From Sedimentisphaerales bacterium (lineage in GTDB: Bacteria; Planctomycetota; Phycisphaerae; Sedimentisphaerales; SG8-4): DNA of 33,744 nt. The notes under the pieces are model-generated. The model saw only the letters and a program-made list of their open reading frames with translations, did no database searches and was not told the origin of the DNA. Position 1 is the stretch's first letter, and the number at the start of each line of letters is the position of its first letter. The DNA lies in assembly GCA_016932895.1 (NCBI GenBank), contig JAFGCA010000195.1:1-33744 (forward strand), read 5' to 3'. A program made the translations under genes and the position numbers. Positions 19,728-27,082 of this stretch are shown piece by piece.

Positions 19728-21140
19728 CTATATGGTCCATCCCTCGCGGTACCCGGGCTTGAGGAATTCGTTGGCCTCGGGCGCGTTGGCTACCTTCATG
19801 TTCTTCCAGTCGAATTCGAGCTTCTTGCCGATGCGCAGGGCGACGTTGCCCATGAGACAGAACTCGGTGAGCGGGCCGCCGTAACCGAAGTGCGTGCTGG
19901 GCCGGCCCTGGCCCTTGCAGGCGTCGAGCCAGTTGCGGTGGTGTCCCTTGACGCGGGGCAGGGTCTCGGGCGGTCGCTTGTAGGCGCGCATCTTGCTCTC
20001 GGGGATGATGCGAGGCGACCTCGACCAGCCGCCGCCCAGGATGGCGCCCTTGGTGCCGAGGAAGAGGATGCCGTGTCCGCCCATACTCCGGCCGGCTTCC
20101 AGCTCCTTCGGACGCGGGGGCATCAGTCCGCCCTCGTACCAACTGATGCGGACCGGCTTCATGCCCGCGCGGGCGGGGAAGTGGTAGTAGATCAGCGAGG
20201 CCGCCGGGCAGGTCTCCTTCGTGGTCCCGTAGGAGCTGGCCTCTACGGTGAAACGGTCCGCCTCGTCCAGCTTGAGCGCCCAGAAGGCCGGGTCCAGGTG
20301 GTGACAGGCGAAGTCGCCGATGGTGCCCGAGCCGAACTGCCACCAGGCGCGCCAGCGCACCGGCGCGTAGTCGGGATGATAGGGGCGATACGGCACGGGG
20401 TCGCACCAGGTCCGCCAGTCGAATCCTTCCGGCACGGGCGGCTTCTCTTGCGGCCGATCCGTGAGAGATGTCCAGCGCCGGGCACCGGTGTCCGTCCAGG
20501 AGTGGACCTCCTCGATCTCGCCGATCGCGCCGTCCCAGATCCATTCGCAGCAGAGCCGCAGATCCTCGCTGGAGTGCCCGAAGTTGCCGAGTTGCGTGGC
20601 GACGCCCGCCTTGCGTGCGGCCTCGGTGACAACGCGGGTCTCGTAGACGGTCCGGCAGAGCGGCTTTTCGCAGTAGAGGTGCTTGCCCTTGGCAATAACC
20701 GCCAGCGAGATCACCGCGTGCGAATGATCGGGGGTGGCCAGCAGGACTGCGTCGATATCCTCCTTGTCGAGCATTTCGTTGTAATCGCGGTAGGTGGGGC
20801 AGGCCTGGCCATAGCGCTGTTGTACCAGGGCGCGGGCGGGCTTGAGGCCGGCGGTGTTCCCGTAGTAGAACATGCTGTAGTCGCTCTCGTCGTTGACGTC
20901 GCACAGGGCCGCGATCCGCACGTCGGCCTCCTGGAAGAGCTGCTTCATGTTGACGATGCCCTGGCCGCCCATGCCGATGATGGCGACGTTGATTCTCTCG
21001 CTTGGCGCTGCACCGCCGCGGCTGCCGAGGACGTGCCGGGGCACCACGCTAATCGCGCCGGCTGCGGCCACGGAACCGAGAAAATTCCTGCGTGTGATTC
21101 TCGTTGTGCTTTGGCTGGAATGGTTGTTTCGACCGCTCAT
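19728..21140 (-). CDS. Tat-exported Gfo/Idh/MocA family oxidoreductase
   Basis: A NAD(P)-dependent dehydrogenase-like protein acting on sugars or sugar derivatives. A twin-arginine signal (TRRNFLGSVAAAGA) precedes the Rossmann motif INVAIIGMGGQGIVN. The family motif CEKPL follows GKHLY, with ATPDHSHA upstream. The C-terminal half contains the tryptophan-rich VRWRAWWQFGSGTIGDFACH, typical of planctomycete members. The ATG at 21140 has AGGAG (21151-21147) 6 nt upstream; the longer frame from 21218 lacks this. At 470 residues it is complete. An exported member needs its cofactor bound before Tat export, as in glucose-fructose oxidoreductase. It is first in a probable two-gene unit with the sulfatase. 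Confidence 0.93.
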   Translation of the reverse strand: MSGRNNHSSQSTTRITRRNFLGSVAAAGAISVVPRHVLGSRGGAAPSERINVAIIGMGGQGIVNMKQLFQEADVRIAALCDVNDESDYSMFYYGNTAGLKPARALVQQRYGQACPTYRDYNEMLDKEDIDAVLLATPDHSHAVISLAVIAKGKHLYCEKPLCRTVYETRVVTEAARKAGVATQLGNFGHSSEDLRLCCEWIWDGAIGEIEEVHSWTDTGARRWTSLTDRPQEKPPVPEGFDWRTWCDPVPYRPYHPDYAPVRWRAWWQFGSGTIGDFACHHLDPAFWALKLDEADRFTVEASSYGTTKETCPAASLIYYHFPARAGMKPVRISWYEGGLMPPRPKELEAGRSMGGHGILFLGTKGAILGGGWSRSPRIIPESKMRAYKRPPETLPRVKGHHRNWLDACKGQGRPSTHFGYGGPLTEFCLMGNVALRIGKKLEFDWKNMKVANAPEANEFLKPGYREGWTI

Positions 21141-21230
21141 AGCTCTCTCCTGATATGTTGCTGTTGTCCGTGCCTTCTCAACGCCAAAGGCCGATTCCGC
21201 CCGGCGTATCGGTCGCAATATTCCTCTGCT

Positions 21231-21259
21231 ATCTTACTGTCCGCGACCGCTGCGTTCAA
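21231..21259 (-). promoter_or_regulatory. Weak candidate promoter for the Gfo/Idh-sulfatase unit
   Basis: On the minus strand TTGAAC (21259-21254) and TAAGAT (21236-21231) are 17 bp apart, each with two mismatches to consensus. Transcription would begin about 85 nt before the ATG at 21140. No better pair was found in the 270-bp divergent spacer 21141-21410, and none for the gene on the other side. Confidence 0.3.
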
Positions 21260-21410
21260 GCGGCCATCTATCGTGCCGGGAGGAATTATGAGAAAGCTCT
21301 GAAAATGAGGTGGGATCATCAACTAATGGTGAAGATGGAAGGTCTGAAAGGCCGATGATGGAATGTGTGTGGAAGACGTAGAAAATGTCATTCTAAAAGG
21401 GAGGTTTGAC

Positions 21411-22823
21411 ATGAGCGGTCACGCTTTCTTGTACGTTCCGAAATCCATCGTGCACCGCTGGATCACCGTTCTGATAACCTGTGTTCTCATCGGCGGGGCC
21501 GCACTGCCGGTCATCTGGCTTCTGGTGGAGCCCTATTGCGTGGTCAACGGGGCCATTCACGTGGCTTCTTGCATCCCCAACATCCTGACTGGTGAGCCGG
21601 ACGGGCGAATATCCGATTACGACCAGTATATGAACACGCAGGCGTTAAAGATGACCAGTGGGCGAATTCTCCAGGACGTGGCTGATGATGTGGCCCCCCG
21701 TGGGCTTGCCTTTTTCGCGCGGGAAAGACCCGTCGGCATGATAACGCGCCTCAAACGGAAGCTGGGAATCGAGCAGATCTTTGAAGAACCGTCGGATACG
21801 CTCAAAGCAGCTATTACGGCGGGGACCATTTCAGCCGAAGCCATACCCAGAACGGAGTTGATCGGCGTCACCATGAAGTACCCGGACGAACGCGAGGCCG
21901 GGGCAATTGTTGATTCGTTCTTGCGTCAGTTTGACGCGAGTTGGGGTAGGAGGGCTCAGACGGATCTAAACCAGACCCTCGCGCGGCTGGTGGATCAGCA
22001 GCGGGAATTGGCGGCCACAATCGAGCGGAGGCAGAACGAAATGCAGGTCATTGAGCGGGCGCATGGGACGACCGCCTTTGACAGCCGGCGGGAGATGGCG
22101 ATGCAGCGGCAGAAGACCCTGGCCGCCGAGTTGACCGGCCTGGAGACCCAGCGCCTTCGCCTTGAGGCGCGGGTGGCGGTGCTCGCGCAAGGTGGCGATA
22201 GCAACGTGCCCGCCGACGTGTTGGCGACGGCGAGGAAGCAATACGTGAGCTCCGATTGCATGGTGGAGGAACTGGTCAAGAACATTGTGGAGATGAAGGT
22301 CAATCTGATCGTTGCGGAACAGAACTTGACGCCGGGAGCCCCCGAGGTTCCCCGGAGGAAGCAACTGCTGGCTATTCTTGAGGCCGCGCTTGAACAGAAA
22401 GAAAGGGACTTGCAGGCGGAGTTCGACGAGCAGATGCGCAGCCATGCCCGTGAGAGAAACAAGCAAAGACTGGCATCGGCGAAAGCTGAGCTCGCACAGA
22501 TCCAAGCCAATGAGGATCGGTTGCGAGAAGTCCTTAATGAACAGGAGTCAGCCACCCGCCGCGGCGGCCTGGCCTCAGCGGATTTCCATCGCCTGCGGTT
22601 CGATTCGGATATGGACCGGCAACTGTACGAGCAAGTCACTCGTCGCAAGCGCGAAATTGAGATGCGGGTGGACGGGCCGAGCAGGGTAACCATCGCCTAC
22701 CCGGCGGAGTTGGCATCGATGGTCGACAGCCGGTGGAAGCTTACGGGCACGGTCTGGATCGCCGGCCTGCTTGTGGGCATGGTGCTGGCGGTGGCACGCG
22801 GTCCGCGAAAGGCGAGTCGCTGA
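21411..22823 (+). CDS. Wzz/GumC-like polysaccharide chain-length (co-polymerase) protein
   Basis: An inner-membrane protein with a transmembrane helix near residues 17-40 and another near 443-463. Between them lies a long periplasmic part. Its start matches Wzz proteins (NGAIHVASCIPNIL followed by YDQYMNTQALKMTSGRILQDVA), and its middle (about 185-410) is rich in heptad-like charged coiled coil. Such proteins set chain length in polysaccharide export. It ends just after the second helix in a short basic tail, with no Walker motifs, so there is no fused BY-kinase. GGGAGG (21399-21404) 6 nt upstream fixes the ATG at 21411, which gives 470 residues. No Wzx, Wzy, glycosyltransferase or export gene lies nearby, so it is an orphan here. 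Confidence 0.85.
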   Translation: MSGHAFLYVPKSIVHRWITVLITCVLIGGAALPVIWLLVEPYCVVNGAIHVASCIPNILTGEPDGRISDYDQYMNTQALKMTSGRILQDVADDVAPRGLAFFARERPVGMITRLKRKLGIEQIFEEPSDTLKAAITAGTISAEAIPRTELIGVTMKYPDEREAGAIVDSFLRQFDASWGRRAQTDLNQTLARLVDQQRELAATIERRQNEMQVIERAHGTTAFDSRREMAMQRQKTLAAELTGLETQRLRLEARVAVLAQGGDSNVPADVLATARKQYVSSDCMVEELVKNIVEMKVNLIVAEQNLTPGAPEVPRRKQLLAILEAALEQKERDLQAEFDEQMRSHARERNKQRLASAKAELAQIQANEDRLREVLNEQESATRRGGLASADFHRLRFDSDMDRQLYEQVTRRKREIEMRVDGPSRVTIAYPAELASMVDSRWKLTGTVWIAGLLVGMVLAVARGPRKASR

Positions 22824-22837
22824 CACTCGGAGGAGCC

Positions 22838-22866
22838 TTGACACGTTGCGGGGGGCGTGGGATACT
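22838..22866 (+). promoter_or_regulatory. Candidate promoter for the GH172-transglutaminase unit
   Basis: A perfect TTGACA (22838-22843) and GATACT (22861-22866) are separated by 17 bp. Transcription near 22873 would leave a leader of about 74 nt before the ATG at 22947. The -10 has two mismatches. Confidence 0.5.
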
Positions 22867-22946
22867 CGGTGGCGTCACGGAGCGGCCGGTTTGTGCGCCG
22901 GCCGCACTGCCATGGGTACAATGACCGGGTCAGGGAGAAACAAGCT

Positions 22947-24581
22947 ATGGGAAAAGCGGTTCGTTTGGCTCTTGTATTGTCTGTGCTCGCTTTGGCGGCG
23001 CCGGGCTTCTGTCAATCACTTGATGCCATTACCCGCCCGCAGGAAGGGCGGTCCATGAGGGCCTCCAGCGGCAATCCTGAGAACAACGCCGATTCCGCGA
23101 AATTTGCCATCGGCGAGACCAGAACGCTGGCGCATCTGAAGGGGCCGGGACAGATCAGACACATCTGGCTGGTTCCCTACTCGATGGATATCCGCTACCC
23201 GCGCGCCCTGGTGCTGCGCATCTACTGGGACGGGGCAAGCGTTCCTTCCGTGGAGACGCCGCTGGGCGATTTCTTCGCCGCGGGCAACGGCATGCGGGCC
23301 ACGGTCAATTCCCTGCCCGTGAAGGTCAGCTCGTATGGAAGGGGGCTCAACTGCTACTGGCAGATGCCTTTCCGAAAAGAGGCCAGGATTACACTCTCGA
23401 ACGAGTCGGACAAAGAACCGGCGTCCTGCTACTATCAGATTGACTGGACGAAGCTGCCGCACGCGCCCGCGACGACGATGTATTTCCACGCCCGCTACCA
23501 TCAGGAGTACCCGCCGGAAGTGGGCAAGCCATATACCGCGTTCGTCGGAAAGGGCCGGGGACACTACGTGGGCACCGTGCTTTCCTCCCAGAATGCCATC
23601 GGTCACTGGTTTGGCGAGGGGGACGATTTCTTCTACATCGACGGCGAAGTCACTCCGTCGCTGTGCGGGACGGGAACAGAGGATTACTTCAGCGAGGCCT
23701 GGAACATGCGGGTCCATTCGAGCCTGTACACGGGCTGCACGATTTTCGAGCCTCGCGCTCCCGACGCCCGCGTCACGGCGTATCGCTGGCACATCGCCGA
23801 TCCGATCCTGTTTCGCACGTCGCTGAAGTTCGAGCTCGAGCGCCGGGGGTTCGTCGTCGACAACAAAGGCAACGTGATCGAGCCGTCCGGGCCCCGTCCG
23901 GACTTCTGGTCCTCGGTCTCGTTCTGGTACCAGGACACTATCGCACAGCCCTGGTGCGAGTTTCCGCCCTACAAGAACCGTGTGAATCCGGAGATCGTGC
24001 TTCACCTGCCGCGGGTCGTCGATACGATCAAGCATTCCCCGGGCGTGAAGCTCGAGGTCAACGAGTACAATCGCGCCACCTATACGAAGCCCTGGTTTCG
24101 CGTCGCCAACGACAGGGTGGGCGCGTGGATCGAGATTCCTTTTGAGGTCAAGGAGAAGGGCCGCTATTCGATGTCGCTCTTTCAGCATTTGCGGGAAGAC
24201 AATGGGATATGGAAAGTCTACATCGACGGCAAGGAAGTTCACAAGGCAGGTGAATCGCAGATCGCCGGCGGCTACCGGGTGAGCCTGGTCAACCAACTGC
24301 CCCCCGAGAAGATCAACAAGACGCTGGATTTCTTCAACGTCTATCGCAAGAACGAGCACGAGGACTACATCTACGGCCAGCGCCGCGAGAGAAAAATCGG
24401 GCTGTTCCATTTTGCCCCGGGCACGCATGTGCTGCGTCTGGTCTGCGTAGGCTCCAACCCGCTGTCGGCACATCCCGAGACGGGCAAGCTGCGGTACAAT
24501 CTCTCGGCCGACGTGCTGTCGGTACGCAAGCTTCCCTTCGGCCCCGCAAGAAGTCCACAACCGCCAGAGACAAGCCGGTAG
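22947..24581 (+). CDS. Secreted GH172 (DUF2961) family glycoside hydrolase
   Basis: GH172 enzymes cleave alpha-furanosides: difructose dianhydride/alpha-D-fructofuranoside in characterised bifidobacterial members, and D-arabinofuranosides in others. A Sec signal peptide (MGKAVRLALVLSVLALAAPG) is followed by the jelly-roll core. The catalytic region has E224 in GEGDDFFYIDGE and E245 in GTGTEDYF. These are 21 residues apart, the same spacing I recall for the two catalytic Glu of the bifidobacterial enzyme. A C-terminal beta-rich segment (about 350-530) may be an accessory domain. The ATG at 22947 has GGGAG (22933-22937) 9 nt upstream; a longer in-frame start at 22857 would hide the signal peptide. 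It lies upstream of the transglutaminase-like gene with 66 bp between, so the two are likely co-transcribed. Confidence 0.88.
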   Translation: MGKAVRLALVLSVLALAAPGFCQSLDAITRPQEGRSMRASSGNPENNADSAKFAIGETRTLAHLKGPGQIRHIWLVPYSMDIRYPRALVLRIYWDGASVPSVETPLGDFFAAGNGMRATVNSLPVKVSSYGRGLNCYWQMPFRKEARITLSNESDKEPASCYYQIDWTKLPHAPATTMYFHARYHQEYPPEVGKPYTAFVGKGRGHYVGTVLSSQNAIGHWFGEGDDFFYIDGEVTPSLCGTGTEDYFSEAWNMRVHSSLYTGCTIFEPRAPDARVTAYRWHIADPILFRTSLKFELERRGFVVDNKGNVIEPSGPRPDFWSSVSFWYQDTIAQPWCEFPPYKNRVNPEIVLHLPRVVDTIKHSPGVKLEVNEYNRATYTKPWFRVANDRVGAWIEIPFEVKEKGRYSMSLFQHLREDNGIWKVYIDGKEVHKAGESQIAGGYRVSLVNQLPPEKINKTLDFFNVYRKNEHEDYIYGQRRERKIGLFHFAPGTHVLRLVCVGSNPLSAHPETGKLRYNLSADVLSVRKLPFGPARSPQPPETSR

Positions 24582-24647
24582 GAAGGAACGCACGTCGATT
24601 GCCGGCGGTCGCGCCGGGCGGCCGGGCATAATAGACGGAGAAAGCAA

Positions 24648-27023
24648 ATGAGTGCAATGTGTCGGTGGTTCTTGTGTGTCGTGTTGTTGTGCTCGATCCG
24701 CGTCGGTGCGGTGTTCGGGGTAGCAAGGGCCCCGCTCATCGGCGCCAGCGAGAAGGTCTATACCCTGGCTTCCGGGAACGCGGACGTTCGCGGGCTGGCG
24801 TTCGATGAAATCTCTCCCGAAGCGCCTCGTTTGTTCGTGCTGGACCGCGCGGGCAAGGTCTTCGTCTACAAGCTTCGCCGGAATCCCGCCGAAGGAATCG
24901 ACGAGCTGAAGTTGCTGGAAACATACGATTTGCCGACCGATGGAAACACGCCTCTTGGCGGGCCGCGCGGGCTGGCGTTCGCTCTGGACAACGACCGGAG
25001 TATTCTTTACTTTCTCAACTGGGACCGGTCCGGTGCGGAGATCAAATCGCAGCTCTGGCGCTGCGACTTCGCGAACAACGTTCACACGCAGACGAATTTG
25101 ACCTGGTATCCGTTCCGGATCGGGCAGCGAGAGGTCCTCGATCTCGCGTACGACAAGGGGAATATCCTGATCTGCTTCGACGCCTCCGGGTACAGGGACA
25201 ACGACCTGCGCGTCTCTCGCGGCATCATCCGGCTGCGGTGGAACCATGCCTGCGACGGCAAGCTCGAGTTCGTCAAGCATATGCCCGATTCGGGCGAGTA
25301 TACGTCGCGTGGTGTGTGCTGCATGGAGTTCGAGGCGGCCCGGTACCTGTGGGCCACGGCCGGCAGCGACTCCATTTACTCGGCCGACGCCCAGACCGGG
25401 CGCGGACTCTTCCATTTCGACCGGCCCCGCTCGACGGAGGAGGCCGGACCGCTCTGGGGGCTGGCGTTCGGCGGCGGGTCGCTGTGGGTGCCCGAGAGCG
25501 TCACCGGGCCCGACCGCGTGCACCGCGTCAATGTCACCGGCAACCTGGATGCGTCCTATGTGGGCCCGCGAAAGCTGCGACACCTGACGATGACGATCGA
25601 GACGACGCCGGAAAAGGAGCACCCGCATCCGGGGGCCGCGTATCATTATTTCTCCCGGCCGTATCCGCACGATGTCATGCCCAATCAGGGAACGTGGCCG
25701 GAGACGGAAAAGGTCGCGGATGTCTCCGAGGTCCCCAATGGCAAGGTCAAGCCCTTCACGTACGATCCCGGGCAGGATGCATCGAGCCGACAGCACATGG
25801 TTCTCGTCGAATACGCTGATGCGCCGGCGCGAACGTATTCGTCCCGGTACGAAATCGATCTGTGGATGGGTCCCTATCGCAAGTACGTTTATCCGCACCG
25901 GGTCAACCGTGACATCGAGGCATTGGCGGGGACGAATTACTTAGCCGATGATCCCGATCTCTTCAACCTTACCGACACCAAGGCGTATGGCGGTTTCTTC
26001 GAGAGGGTCAAGGCCCACATACAGAAGAAGTACGGCGTTCCGGCCGACATGGAGAATCCCTACTGGGTCGCGCGCAACGCGCTGGAGTACATCCAGGACC
26101 ATTACTACTACCCCGGCCGGGAGCAGCGCAAGCCCGCCACCGTCGATTACGACAACCACCATTACGACGCCAACCCCGGCAACCTCAAGATCGATCTTTC
26201 CAGCAGGCCCTATGACAAGACCCAGATCACGGCCTGCTCGGGCACCAGCGTCATGCTGGCCGGGGCGATGCGCTACCTGGGATTCGAAGCCCGGTGGCTG
26301 GGCACGGGCAACGAGCAGAGTCGCTCGCTCTGGGACAAGGACGACGACGGCCTCTTGGACGAAGGCGAATCGGCCCCCGTCTCCAGCGGTCACCGCTACA
26401 CGCAGGTCTGGCTGGGCAGCCACTACGGCTGGATTTGCTTCGATGCCACGCCGACGCGGCCGGAGTTCGGGGACTATGATCCCATTCCGCCCATCAAGTC
26501 CCAGTGGCGCTATATGAACCGGGCGGCCCGGGGACATCTAAAGGACAACCGGATTGTCTTCAATGTCGGGGACCGGTTGTTCCGTCCGCTCTACCGGGAT
26601 TTCGAGTACGATGAGAAACTGGCCATCGACAACAATTGCGGCGGCGACCAGCGGTACAACCTGCAAGGCCGGTTTGACAAACCCGAATTGTGGAAAATGC
26701 CCCGGCATCGCATCTCCGTGACGAACGTGTGCTCCATCGAGGAGGTGACGGTGTCGGGACCGACGGATCGAACGACGGTGACCTGGAAGCCCGAGGGCCA
26801 CTGGCACCGGGACCCGCAGGCAACCGTCTCGGTTTACCTGCAGCGCGTCACTGCCTCGACCAATAGGGCGGCGGATGTCGCGTGCCTGGCCCGGGGCATT
26901 CCCTTCGCCTCGCAGACCGCGACGGTCGATCTTTCCGCCTACCGCGGCTCGCGCTACCGCATCATGATTCGCAAAGACGGCGACTCCGAAACCGGCGGCC
27001 ATTCCGAGCCCTTCGATCTCTGA
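24648..27023 (+). CDS. Secreted transglutaminase-like protein with N-terminal repeat domain
   Basis: A signal peptide (about 1-28) is followed by a roughly 300-residue beta-rich region with recurring segments such as VRGLAFDE, GPRGLAFALD and LWGLAFGGG, suggestive of a beta-propeller. A transglutaminase-like catalytic domain follows, with C530 (TACSGTSVMLAGAMRYLG), H582 (GHRYTQVWL) and D599 (CFDATP) as the Cys-His-Asp triad. An EF-hand-like loop, D563-K-D-D-D-G-L-L-D-E-G-E574, sits between Cys and His. The C-terminus is beta-rich. Family members act as proteases or crosslinkers; which applies here is unknown. GGAG (24637-24640) 7 nt upstream supports the ATG at 24648. At 791 residues it appears complete. 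Confidence 0.83.
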   Translation: MSAMCRWFLCVVLLCSIRVGAVFGVARAPLIGASEKVYTLASGNADVRGLAFDEISPEAPRLFVLDRAGKVFVYKLRRNPAEGIDELKLLETYDLPTDGNTPLGGPRGLAFALDNDRSILYFLNWDRSGAEIKSQLWRCDFANNVHTQTNLTWYPFRIGQREVLDLAYDKGNILICFDASGYRDNDLRVSRGIIRLRWNHACDGKLEFVKHMPDSGEYTSRGVCCMEFEAARYLWATAGSDSIYSADAQTGRGLFHFDRPRSTEEAGPLWGLAFGGGSLWVPESVTGPDRVHRVNVTGNLDASYVGPRKLRHLTMTIETTPEKEHPHPGAAYHYFSRPYPHDVMPNQGTWPETEKVADVSEVPNGKVKPFTYDPGQDASSRQHMVLVEYADAPARTYSSRYEIDLWMGPYRKYVYPHRVNRDIEALAGTNYLADDPDLFNLTDTKAYGGFFERVKAHIQKKYGVPADMENPYWVARNALEYIQDHYYYPGREQRKPATVDYDNHHYDANPGNLKIDLSSRPYDKTQITACSGTSVMLAGAMRYLGFEARWLGTGNEQSRSLWDKDDDGLLDEGESAPVSSGHRYTQVWLGSHYGWICFDATPTRPEFGDYDPIPPIKSQWRYMNRAARGHLKDNRIVFNVGDRLFRPLYRDFEYDEKLAIDNNCGGDQRYNLQGRFDKPELWKMPRHRISVTNVCSIEEVTVSGPTDRTTVTWKPEGHWHRDPQATVSVYLQRVTASTNRAADVACLARGIPFASQTATVDLSAYRGSRYRIMIRKDGDSETGGHSEPFDL

Positions 27024-27082
27024 CCGCCCATCGACGACCTTGAAACGCGGGCACCACCGGCAACCGGGGCAGTCCGAAGGGA

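Noticed and set aside
23016..25898. 960-codon minus-strand frame opposite GH172 and the transglutaminase-like gene
   Set aside because: It is an antisense shadow with Arg/Val/Leu-rich text and spans two well-supported genes and their junction.
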